The notes under the pieces are model-generated. The model made no database searches. It saw only the letters and a list, made by a program, of their open reading frames with translations, and was not told where the DNA came from. Of a stretch of 6,043 nt of DNA, positions 1 through 5,239 are shown in pieces. The DNA comes from an uncultured bacterium (lineage in GTDB: Bacteria; Planctomycetota; UBA1135; UBA2386). The position numbers were made by a program, and so were the translations under genes. The DNA is taken from positions 1-6,043 of the forward strand of contig CALKYL010000332.1 of assembly GCA_938003515.1 (NCBI GenBank), in the 5' to 3' direction. Each line of letters opens with the position of its first letter. The first letter of the stretch is position 1.

Positions 1-918
1 CCGGCGCTGCCGCGGGTGTGCGCGGCGTTCGCCGGGCTCCCGGACGGGCCGGCCGGCGAGCCGGAGGTCGTGCCGCTGGTGCGCATCGACGCGCAGCTCG
101 CCGCCGCGCTCGCCGCGGGCTGCCGGGAGGTCGAGCTGGACTGGATGGAGTTCGTCGGGCTGGGCGCGGCGTTCGCGCGGGCGCGGGCCGCGGGCGCGCG
201 CGTGACGGTCGCGACGACGCGCGTCGGCAAGCCCGGCGAGGACGCGCTGGTCGAGCGCATCCGCCGGCTCGAGCCCGACGGCGTGCTCGTGCGCCATTTC
301 GGCGCGCTGATGCGGTGCGTCGGCTACCGCGCGGCCGGCGACGGCTTCGCGCTGCACGGCGACTTCTCGCTCAACGCGACGAACTCGCTGACCGCGCGGC
401 ACCTGCTCGCGCTCGGCCTCGACACCGTCACGGCGTCGTTCGACCTCGACGAGCGTCAGCTGTTCGCGATGGCCGCGCGCGTGCCGAAGGGCCGGCTCGC
501 GATCGTCGCGCACCACCGCATCCCGACCTTCCACACCGAACACTGCGTCTACTCGCACCTGTTGAGCAACGGCCGCGATTTCCGCTCGTGCGGCCGGCCG
601 TGCGAACGGCATCGCGTGGCCCTGAAGGACCACGTGGGGCGAGAGCACCCGGTGATCGTCGACGTCGGCTGCCGCAACACGGTGTTCCACCACGCGCCGC
701 AGCAGGCGGCGCGCTGGGCGAAGGCGCTGCTCGAAGCCGGCGTGCGCCGTTTCCGCGTCGAGTTCGTGCGCGAACCGGGCGAAGAGGTGACGCGCGTGCT
801 CGCCGCGTGGCGCGACCTGCTGCAGGGCCGCATCGGCGCCGAGCAGCTCGCGCGCCGCACCGGCGCCGACGGCCAGATCGGCGTCGCCGCCGGCGGTATG
901 AAGCTGCTCGCCGAGTGA
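1..918 (+). CDS. U32 family (peptidase U32-like) Fe-S protein, C-terminal part, 5' end outside window
   Basis: The frame is open from base 1 and ends with TGA at 916-918, giving 305 residues of a longer protein. The GTG at 16 is not taken as the start because large U32 proteins extend far upstream of this region. What is visible is the U32 signature block: four cysteines at window residues 182 (EHCVYSHLL), 197 and 201 (SCGRPCERH) and 224 (VGCRNTVFH). In characterised relatives (TrhP, RlhA, UbiU/UbiV) the equivalent cysteines hold a [4Fe-4S] cluster, and those proteins take part in prephenate-dependent RNA hydroxylation or O2-independent ubiquinone hydroxylation; true protease activity is poorly supported. 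The HCV-type block followed by VGCRNTVFH and a GVAAGGM-type tail resembles the long U32 proteins of about 800 residues. The substrate cannot be told from this fragment. It converges on the next gene, with only 9 bp between the two stop codons. Confidence 0.88.
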   Translation, partial: PALPRVCAAFAGLPDGPAGEPEVVPLVRIDAQLAAALAAGCREVELDWMEFVGLGAAFARARAAGARVTVATTRVGKPGEDALVERIRRLEPDGVLVRHFGALMRCVGYRAAGDGFALHGDFSLNATNSLTARHLLALGLDTVTASFDLDERQLFAMAARVPKGRLAIVAHHRIPTFHTEHCVYSHLLSNGRDFRSCGRPCERHRVALKDHVGREHPVIVDVGCRNTVFHHAPQQAARWAKALLEAGVRRFRVEFVREPGEEVTRVLAAWRDLLQGRIGAEQLARRTGADGQIGVAAGGMKLLAE

Positions 919-927
919 CGAGCGGGT

Positions 928-1347
928 TCAGCCGCGCGTCGCGCGCAGCACCCGCCGCAGGAACGAGCAGTAGCCGGCGCCGAACGCGCACGCGGCGTGC
1001 CACAGCGTGCGCAGGCTCCACGGCACCTCGCTCCGGAAGTCGTCCTGGACCAGCCACTCGACGAGGCCGCCGACCGCGCCGGCCAGGATCGCCAGGAACA
1101 GCGCCGCGATCGCCGCGAGCGGGGCGGGGCGGGTGTCCGGCGGCAGCTTGGGCAGCGGTCGGGGCCGCGCCGTGCGACGCACGAGGACCTGCAGCGCGAA
1201 GCCGGCCGCGACGACGACGGCCCATTCGACCGGTTCGAGCTCGAAGTCGCGGAAGTGGGCGACGCCGGCGACCCAGAGGATCGCGATCAGCGCCGGGCAC
1301 AGCCCGAGCACCCGTTCGGACCACGGCGGCGGGGTCCCGTTCGTCAT
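928..1347 (-). CDS. Four-helix membrane protein of unknown function, second gene of operon with DsrE-like protein
   Basis: The ATG at 1347 lies 2 nt after the TAG stop of the upstream DsrE-like gene, so the two are almost certainly co-transcribed and probably translationally coupled. The product is 139 residues. Four hydrophobic stretches are visible at about residues 14-30, 41-56, 77-99 and 114-128. Charges follow the positive-inside rule: the N-terminus, the Arg/Pro-rich loop 57-76 (RRTARPRPLPK) and the C-terminal RRVLRATRG would face the cytoplasm, while the acidic loops at about 31-40 (FRDFELEP) and 100-113 (VQDDFRSEV) would face the periplasm. I see no catalytic motif and do not recognise a family. 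The codon pattern is the same as its neighbours, so it looks native. A role with the sulfur-relay-like partner is only guilt by association. Confidence 0.75.
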   Translation of the reverse strand: MTNGTPPPWSERVLGLCPALIAILWVAGVAHFRDFELEPVEWAVVVAAGFALQVLVRRTARPRPLPKLPPDTRPAPLAAIAALFLAILAGAVGGLVEWLVQDDFRSEVPWSLRTLWHAACAFGAGYCSFLRRVLRATRG

Positions 1348-1349
1348 GC

Positions 1350-1676
1350 CTAGAGCGTGATGACCTTCGCGGCGCGGCCGAGCTCGCGCACGATCGTGTC
1401 CATGTCCGAGATCGAGCCGACCGCGGGTCGGACGCCGTAGTGCTCGATGCAGGTGCCGCACGGGACGACGTCGACGCCGCGCTCCTCGAGCAGGCGCAGC
1501 TCGGCCAGCACCGGGGACTCGGGGGCGACGAGGCGCACGCCGGCGTTGTAGAGCAGGATCGCGGTCAGGTTCGGCAGGGCGATCGCCTTCTTCAGGAAGG
1601 TGGAGAGGATGCGCTGGCCGAGGTCGCGCGCGCCGTGGCCCATCTGGTCGGTGTTGACGACGACGACCGTGTCCAT
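1350..1676 (-). CDS. DsrE-like domain protein, YedF-type (stand-alone C-terminal domain)
   Basis: This 108-residue protein matches the C-terminal DsrE-like half of YedF ('selenium metabolism protein YedF'). It starts with a beta strand (MDTVVVVNTDQMG), has an ILLYNAGVRL segment, the VPCGTCIEHYG block with C73 and C76, and ends with DMDTIVRELG...KVITL, all typical of that family. DsrE/TusD-like proteins carry or bind sulfur on cysteines in sulfur relay. YedF is linked to selenium metabolism mainly by phylogenetic co-occurrence, and its reaction is not settled. Canonical YedF is about 200 residues, with a TusA domain in front. Here only 97 bp separate this start from purD, so no TusA domain precedes it. 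The ATG at 1676 begins exactly at the conserved first strand. Upstream lies only a weak GGGA-like Shine-Dalgarno (GGGAC, about 10 nt before the ATG). No selD or selenocysteine signal is in the window. Confidence 0.82.
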   Translation of the reverse strand: MDTVVVVNTDQMGHGARDLGQRILSTFLKKAIALPNLTAILLYNAGVRLVAPESPVLAELRLLEERGVDVVPCGTCIEHYGVRPAVGSISDMDTIVRELGRAAKVITL

Positions 1677-1722
1677 GGGCGCGATCGTCCCGACGCCGCC
1701 CGGCGAATGCCAGCGCGGCGGT

Positions 1723-1745
1723 CGGCAAACGCGCTTCCGTTGCCG
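1723..1745. promoter_or_regulatory. Inverted repeat CGGCAA-N11-TTGCCG in the divergent purD / DsrE-like gap
   Basis: The half-sites CGGCAA (1723-1728) and TTGCCG (1740-1745) are perfect 6-bp inverted repeats, 17 bp centre to centre, in the 97-bp gap between two divergent genes. The arrangement could be an operator. The arms also read TTGCCG outward on each strand, resembling weak -35 hexamers, but I could not pair either with a good -10 at normal spacing. A 6-bp repeat can easily arise by chance in such GC-rich DNA. Confidence 0.2.
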
Positions 1746-1757
1746 CGCGCCGTGCCG

Positions 1758-1763
1758 TAGCGT
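1758..1763 (+). promoter_or_regulatory. Possible -10 element (TAGCGT) of purD, near-leaderless
   Basis: TAGCGT fits the TAnnnT form and ends 10 nt before the purD ATG, so transcription would begin within a few nucleotides of the start codon. Only a poor -35 (TTCCGT, 1735-1740, 17-bp spacing) is present. No Shine-Dalgarno is visible before purD. Support comes mainly from the same motif at the same place before two other genes in the window (3074-3079 and 5175-5180). Confidence 0.35.
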
Positions 1764-1773
1764 CGCGCGGGCG

Positions 1774-3054
1774 ATGAAAGTCCTCGTTGTCGGCCAGGGC
1801 GGGCGCGAGCACGCGCTCGCGTGGAAGATTCGTCAGTCGCCGCTGGTCGACCGGTTGTACTGCGCGCCCGGCAACCCCGGCACCGCCGCGCTCGGCGACA
1901 ACGTCGACATCGCCGCCGACGACCTGCAGGGGCTCGTGCGTTTCGCCGTCGACGAGGACGTCGACCTGACGGTGATCGGCCCGGAGGCGCCGCTGTGCGC
2001 CGGCGTCGTCGACGTGTTCAAGAAGCACGGTCGGCTGTGTTTCGGCCCGGACAAGGCCGCGGCCGCGATCGAGGGCTCGAAGCTGTTCGCGCGCGAGCTG
2101 TGCCAGCGCCACCGCATCCCCGGTCCCGCCTTCTGGGCGTTCGAGAGCCTCGCGACGGCGCGCGCGTTCCTCGAGAGCCGGCCCGACGGTCCGATCGTCG
2201 TCAAGGCGTCGGGGCTCGCCGCCGGCAAGGGGGTCGCCGTGTGCGACGACAACGACGAAGCGCGGCAGGCGGTCGCCGAGTGCCTCGAGCGCCGCCGCTT
2301 CGGCGACGCCGGCAGCACGGTCGTGTTCGAGGAGCGCCTGGCCGGGCCGGAGGTCTCGCTGATCACGTTGACCGACGGCGAGACGATCGTGCCGTTGGAG
2401 CCGGCGCGCGACCACAAGCCCGTCGGCGACGGCGACACCGGACCCAACACGGGCGGCATGGGCGTGATCACGCCGGTGCCGCTGCTGCCGCGCGTGGCCG
2501 CGCAGATCGAGACGCAGATCGTGTTCCCGACCGTGCACGCGCTCAACCGCGAGAAGCGGCGCTACCGCGGCTTCCTGTACGCCGGGCTGATGCTGACCGC
2601 GCAGGGGCCGCGGGTGCTCGAATACAACTGTCGGCTGGGCGATCCGGAGGCGCAGCCGTTGATGATGCGGCTGCAGAGCGACCTCGTGCCGCTCTTGCTC
2701 GCGACCGCCGAGGGCCGTCTCGACCGGGTCGAGGCGCCGCGCTGGGATCCGCGCGTTGCCGTCTGCGTCGTGGCGTGCAGCGGCGGCTACCCCGGCGACT
2801 ACCGGAAGGGCGTGCCGATCTTCGGCCTCGATCGCATCGAGACCGGCCCGGACCTGCAGGTGTTTCACGCCGGCACCGCGCGCCGCGGCGGCGACCTGTT
2901 GACCGCGGGCGGCCGCGTGTTCGCGGTGACCGCGCTCGGCGACGACGCCAACGCGGCGCGCGAGCGCGCCTACGCGGCGCTGCGTCACGTCGAGTTCGAC
3001 GGCATGCACTACCGCCGCGACATCGGCGCCGTCCAGCCCGCCGCCAGGACGTGA
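1774..3054 (+). CDS. purD: Phosphoribosylamine--glycine ligase (GAR synthetase)
   Basis: PurD joins glycine to 5-phosphoribosylamine using ATP, the second step of de novo purine synthesis, in the cytoplasm. The 426-residue product is close to the usual 420-430. The N-domain opens with MKVLVVGQGGREHALAWK (residues 1-18), followed by GPEAP at 69-73. The ATP-grasp region shows KASGLAAGKGV (144-154), DHK at 213-215 and GPNTGGMG at 223-230. The metal-binding block EYNCRLGDPEAQ (283-294) keeps E283 and N285; the usual form is nearer E-F-N-x-R-F-G-D-P-E-T-Q, so three positions are conservative variants. The C-terminal domain runs to ...HYRRDIGAVQ. The ATG at 1774 is chosen because the conserved MKVLVVG begins there; the frame is open further upstream but that stretch is Arg-rich non-homologous sequence. 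There is no clear Shine-Dalgarno. It is divergent from the DsrE-like gene, and the Fur gene follows after 34 bp. Confidence 0.97.
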   Translation: MKVLVVGQGGREHALAWKIRQSPLVDRLYCAPGNPGTAALGDNVDIAADDLQGLVRFAVDEDVDLTVIGPEAPLCAGVVDVFKKHGRLCFGPDKAAAAIEGSKLFARELCQRHRIPGPAFWAFESLATARAFLESRPDGPIVVKASGLAAGKGVAVCDDNDEARQAVAECLERRRFGDAGSTVVFEERLAGPEVSLITLTDGETIVPLEPARDHKPVGDGDTGPNTGGMGVITPVPLLPRVAAQIETQIVFPTVHALNREKRRYRGFLYAGLMLTAQGPRVLEYNCRLGDPEAQPLMMRLQSDLVPLLLATAEGRLDRVEAPRWDPRVAVCVVACSGGYPGDYRKGVPIFGLDRIETGPDLQVFHAGTARRGGDLLTAGGRVFAVTALGDDANAARERAYAALRHVEFDGMHYRRDIGAVQPAART

Positions 3055-3074
3055 GCCGGGGCGCGCGACCGGCT
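3054..3074. repeat. 6-bp hairpin at purD stop / Fur gene promoter
   Basis: AGCCGG (3054-3059) and CCGGCT (3069-3074) are perfect inverted repeats around a 9-nt loop. The left arm begins on the last base of the purD stop codon, and the right arm ends on the first T of the TATCCT hexamer before the Fur gene. There is no T tract, so it is a weak terminator at best. It could instead be a binding site for a regulator. It does not resemble the AT-rich classical Fur box. Confidence 0.3.
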
Positions 3075-3079
3075 ATCCT
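3074..3079 (+). promoter_or_regulatory. Possible -10 element (TATCCT) of the Fur-family gene, near-leaderless
   Basis: TATCCT is a good -10 match and stands out in very GC-rich sequence. It ends 9 nt before the GTG start codon, so a normal start site 6-8 nt downstream of the hexamer would give a message with almost no leader. There is no Shine-Dalgarno before this GTG, in line with a leaderless message. The -35 region is poor (TGAGCC or GTGAGC at 16-17 bp spacing). Confidence 0.5.
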
Positions 3080-3088
3080 GCCCGGGCC

Positions 3089-3538
3089 GTGAAGGCCGAC
3101 CAGGAACAGAGCATCGTCGAAGCCCACCTGAAGAAGCGCGGCTTCCGCTGGACGAGCCAGCGCGCGCTGATCGTGCGCGCGGCGCTCGCGACGCACGAGC
3201 ACTTCACGGCCGACGAGCTGCTCGAGCAGTGCCGGCGGCACGACCCCAAGGTGTCGCGCGCGACGGTCTACCGCACGCTCGGGGTGCTCGAAGAGGCCGG
3301 CTTCGTCGAGGGGCTGGACACCGGCGCGGGCGGCAGGCGCTTCGAGCACGTGCTCGGGCACGAGCACCACGACCACATGGTCTGCGTGCGCTGCGGGGCC
3401 ATCCTCGAGTTCCGCGACGACGAGCTCGAGCGGCGCCAGGAGCTCGCGGCGAAGCGGCTCGGCTTCCGGATCGAGCGGCACAGCCTGCGCGTCTACGGGA
3501 CCTGCCGGGACTGCACGCGAGGGCGCCGGGACGCGTGA
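3089..3538 (+). CDS. Fur-family metal-responsive transcriptional regulator
   Basis: This 149-residue protein is the normal length for Fur, Zur or PerR. Residues 11-30 (EAHLKKRGFRWTSQRALIV) are the family's N-terminal helix, and residues 53-73 hold the winged-helix recognition segment (SRATVYRTLGVLEEAGFVE). The dimerisation domain carries the histidine-rich HEHHDHMVC (91-99), then CVRCG (C99, C102) and GTCRDC (C139, C142). These two CxxC pairs form the structural zinc site, and H91, H93, H94, H96, E107 and H131 are candidate regulatory-metal ligands. Such proteins normally repress iron, zinc or peroxide-stress genes when metal-loaded; which metal it senses cannot be decided from sequence alone. 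The GTG at 3089 is chosen because it gives the standard N-terminus and sits just after the TATCCT hexamer. The stop codon overlaps the start of the next gene (GTGA, 4 nt), so both are expected to be made together. Confidence 0.93.
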   Translation: MKADQEQSIVEAHLKKRGFRWTSQRALIVRAALATHEHFTADELLEQCRRHDPKVSRATVYRTLGVLEEAGFVEGLDTGAGGRRFEHVLGHEHHDHMVCVRCGAILEFRDDELERRQELAAKRLGFRIERHSLRVYGTCRDCTRGRRDA

Positions 3539-4932
3539 GCGGCGAGCGGGACCGCGTGCTGGTGGTCGACGACGAGCCGGACCTCGCCGAGTCGTGCGCG
3601 TACTTCCTCGAGCGCGCCGGCTACGACGCCCGCTGCGTGTCGTCGGCCTCGGAGGCGCTCGAGCTGCTGCGCCAGGAGTCGTTCGCGGTCGTCGTCAGCG
3701 ACGTGCGCATGCCGCGCATGAGCGGCATGGAGCTGCTGGCGGCGATCCGCGAACGCGACCCGGACATCGAGGTGCTGCTGCTGACCGGCTATCCGGACCT
3801 GCAGATGGCGGTCGCGGCGATCAAGCAGGGCGCGTTCGACTACCTCGCCAAGCCCTACGAGGAGCAGGACCTGCTCGAGCGCGTCGCGAAGGCGCTGGCC
3901 CACCGCCGGGTCAAGGACGCGAACGAAGGGCTGCGCGAGCGGCTCAGGTCGGGCGTCACGGGCCGGCGGCTGATCCACCGTTCGCAGCAGTTCGACGAGG
4001 TCGTTCGCATGCTGGAGCGCGCGGCCCGCACGGACGCGTCCGTGCTGCTGATCGGCGAGAGCGGCACCGGCAAGGAGCTGCTCGCGCATCATCTGCACGA
4101 CTCCAGCGACCGGAGGGACAAGCCGTTCGTGCCGGTCGATTGCGCGTCGATCCCGGCCGACCTGTTCGAGAGCGAGCTGTTCGGCCACAAGAAGGGCGCC
4201 TTCACCGGCGCCGTCGCCGAGAAGCTCGGCCTGTTCCGCGTCGCCGACGGCGGCACCCTGTTCCTCGACGAGCTCGGGGAACTGCCGCTGCCGTTCCAGT
4301 CGAAGCTCCTGCGCGCGATCCAGGAGCGCAAGGTGCGGCCGGTGGGGGGCGCGGAGCAGCGCGAGGTCGACGTGCGCATCGTCGCGGCGACCAACCGCGA
4401 CCTGCAGCGCGAGGTCGAGGACGGCGCCTTCCGGTCGGACCTCTTCTACCGTCTCGACGTGGTGCGCATCCGCGTGCCGCCGCTGCGCGATCGACCCGGC
4501 GACGTCGACCTGCTCGTCGAGCACTTCCTCGCGCGCTTCGGCGAACCGGTCGGCATCACGCGGCTCGCGCCCGCGGCCGCGGAGCGGCTGCGCGCCTACC
4601 ACTGGCCCGGCAACGTGCGGCAGCTGCGCAACGCGATCGAGCGCGCGTGCGCCCTCGGCCACGCGCCCGAGTTGACGGTCGCCGACCTGCCGCCGGAGCT
4701 GCGCGACGGGCCGCCGCGCGAGGGGCGCGCCAAGGACCCCGAGGAAGGCGGCACGTTCCAGGAGATCAAGGCGCGCCGCATCGCGGCGCTCGAGCAGACC
4801 TACGTCGAGGCGCTGCTGACGAAGCACAAGGGCAACGTCACGCACTGCAGCGAGGAGGCCGGCATGGCGCGCAGCGCGTTCCAGAAGCTGATGCAGAAGT
4901 ACGGCATCCGCAGCGCCGACTACCGCTCGTGA
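3535..4932 (+). CDS. NtrC-type sigma-54-dependent response regulator
   Basis: This 465-residue protein activates sigma-54 promoters after phosphorylation. The receiver domain (about 7-122) shows the acidic pair D12/D13, phosphoacceptor D56 in SDVRMPRMSG, T84 and K106. The AAA+ domain (about 143-385) has Walker A GESGTGKE (174-181), the sigma-54 contact loop GAFTGA (221-226), Walker B TLFLDE (D245/E246), sensor I ATNRD (285-289), arginine fingers near R300 and R306, and the sensor II region WPGNVRQLRN from W357. The C-terminal Fis-like helix-turn-helix is at about 432-459 (KGNVTHCSEEAGMARSAFQ), more diverged than the core. All residues needed for activity are present. The start is GTG 3535, overlapping the Fur stop by 4 nt; a weak CCGGGA lies before it. 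The frame is open further upstream, but that is a shadow of the Fur gene. No histidine kinase lies in the window, so it is an orphan here. Its targets are unknown. Confidence 0.96.
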   Translation: MSGERDRVLVVDDEPDLAESCAYFLERAGYDARCVSSASEALELLRQESFAVVVSDVRMPRMSGMELLAAIRERDPDIEVLLLTGYPDLQMAVAAIKQGAFDYLAKPYEEQDLLERVAKALAHRRVKDANEGLRERLRSGVTGRRLIHRSQQFDEVVRMLERAARTDASVLLIGESGTGKELLAHHLHDSSDRRDKPFVPVDCASIPADLFESELFGHKKGAFTGAVAEKLGLFRVADGGTLFLDELGELPLPFQSKLLRAIQERKVRPVGGAEQREVDVRIVAATNRDLQREVEDGAFRSDLFYRLDVVRIRVPPLRDRPGDVDLLVEHFLARFGEPVGITRLAPAAAERLRAYHWPGNVRQLRNAIERACALGHAPELTVADLPPELRDGPPREGRAKDPEEGGTFQEIKARRIAALEQTYVEALLTKHKGNVTHCSEEAGMARSAFQKLMQKYGIRSADYRS

Positions 4933-4964
4933 GAGCCGGCCGCCGGCGCGCGGCCGTCGGGCTC
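4933..4964. terminator. Hairpin between convergent genes, possible bidirectional terminator
   Basis: Between the stop codon of the sigma-54 regulator (4930-4932) and that of the 67-aa gene (4963-4965), GAGCC (4933-4937) pairs with GGCTC (4960-4964), and GGCCGC (4938-4943) pairs with GCGGCC (4950-4955). This leaves a 6-nt loop and a 4-nt bulge (4956-4959) on the 3' side. The stem is very GC-rich and fills the whole gap. Neither strand has a T tract after it, so intrinsic termination is uncertain. Confidence 0.4.
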
Positions 4965-5166
4965 ATGCCTTCTTGGCCTTCGCCTTCGACTTGCCGCCGA
5001 CCGCGAACAGGAGGAGGCCGACGACGACGAGGCCGCCGCGGATGCCCCAGGCGACCTCCTCTCCCCAGTTGCCGATCCACGAGAGCAGCGTGAACTCCCG
5101 CTCGAGGAAGTGGAGGACCATCGAGCCGGCGCCGAGGAGGATCAGGAGCAATGCGATGGAGCGCAT
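4963..5166 (-). CDS. Small two-helix membrane protein with lysine-rich tail, unknown function
   Basis: The product is 67 residues. Helix 1 spans about residues 3-20 (SIALLLILLGAGSMVLHF) and helix 2 about 41-57 (IRGGLVVVGLLLFAV). Between them is a loop with acidic and aromatic residues (LEREFTLLSWIGNWGEE), and the protein ends in GGKSKAKAKKA. By the positive-inside rule both ends are cytoplasmic and the loop is periplasmic. I do not recognise a named family. The ATG at 5166 is preferred over an in-frame TTG at 5202 because a well-formed promoter (TTGGCT, 16 bp, TATCGT) lies between them, and the longer version would add a Cys/Arg-rich, non-hydrophobic stretch. The same strand carries purQ upstream, 73 bp away, but the separate promoter suggests independent expression. 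Codon use matches its neighbours. Confidence 0.72.
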   Translation of the reverse strand: MRSIALLLILLGAGSMVLHFLEREFTLLSWIGNWGEEVAWGIRGGLVVVGLLLFAVGGKSKAKAKKA

Positions 5167-5174
5167 GGGGCCGG

Positions 5175-5202
5175 ACGATACGGTCCGCCGGCAACAAGCC
5201 AA
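5175..5202 (-). promoter_or_regulatory. Promoter of the 67-aa membrane protein gene
   Basis: Read on the minus strand, TTGGCT (5202-5197) and TATCGT (5180-5175) are separated by 16 bp, and TATCGT ends 8 nt before the ATG at 5166. This is the best -35/-10 pair in the window and would give a leaderless or nearly leaderless message. A 5-bp inverted repeat, CGGAC (5172-5176) and GTCCG (5183-5187), straddles the -10 and could be an operator. No Shine-Dalgarno is seen before the ATG. Confidence 0.5.
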
Positions 5203-5239
5203 GCGGTAAGCGCCTTCTGCCGGAAACCCGCCCGGGGAC

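Noticed and set aside
18..1760. 580-codon plus-strand open frame overlapping the U32 gene and the minus-strand operon
   Set aside because: Arg/Ala-rich with no recognisable motif; it is a frame shadow of the U32 gene and antisense to two better supported genes.
1600..1773. Longer PurD with 58 extra N-terminal residues
   Set aside because: The extension is Arg-rich, unlike any PurD N-terminus, and overlaps the divergent DsrE-like gene; the family begins at the MKVLVVG of 1774.
928..3009. Very long open frame (693 codons) on the minus strand running antisense through purD
   Set aside because: Only the last 139 codons (928-1347) look like a protein. The rest is His/Arg/Asp/Ala-rich antisense of purD, as expected when third positions are nearly all G or C and stop codons are rare.
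3229..3534. N-terminal extension of the sigma-54 regulator into the Fur gene
   Set aside because: The receiver domain begins directly after the GTG at 3535; the upstream part is the Fur coding region read in another frame.
3493..4845. 450-codon minus-strand open frame opposite the sigma-54 regulator
   Set aside because: Low-complexity Arg/Leu/Gln/Ala composition and complete overlap with a gene that has every family motif; it is a GC-driven shadow.
5167..5202. Earlier TTG start (5202) for the small membrane protein
   Set aside because: It would coincide with the -35 hexamer and add a Cys/Arg-rich stretch without membrane character; ATG 5166 fits the promoter and the protein better.
5183..5202. 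GG-N10-GC pattern resembling a sigma-54 promoter before the small membrane protein gene
   Set aside because: Only the bare GG and GC dinucleotides match; the TTGC at -12 and CAC after the -24 GG are missing, and this spacing is common by chance in such DNA.
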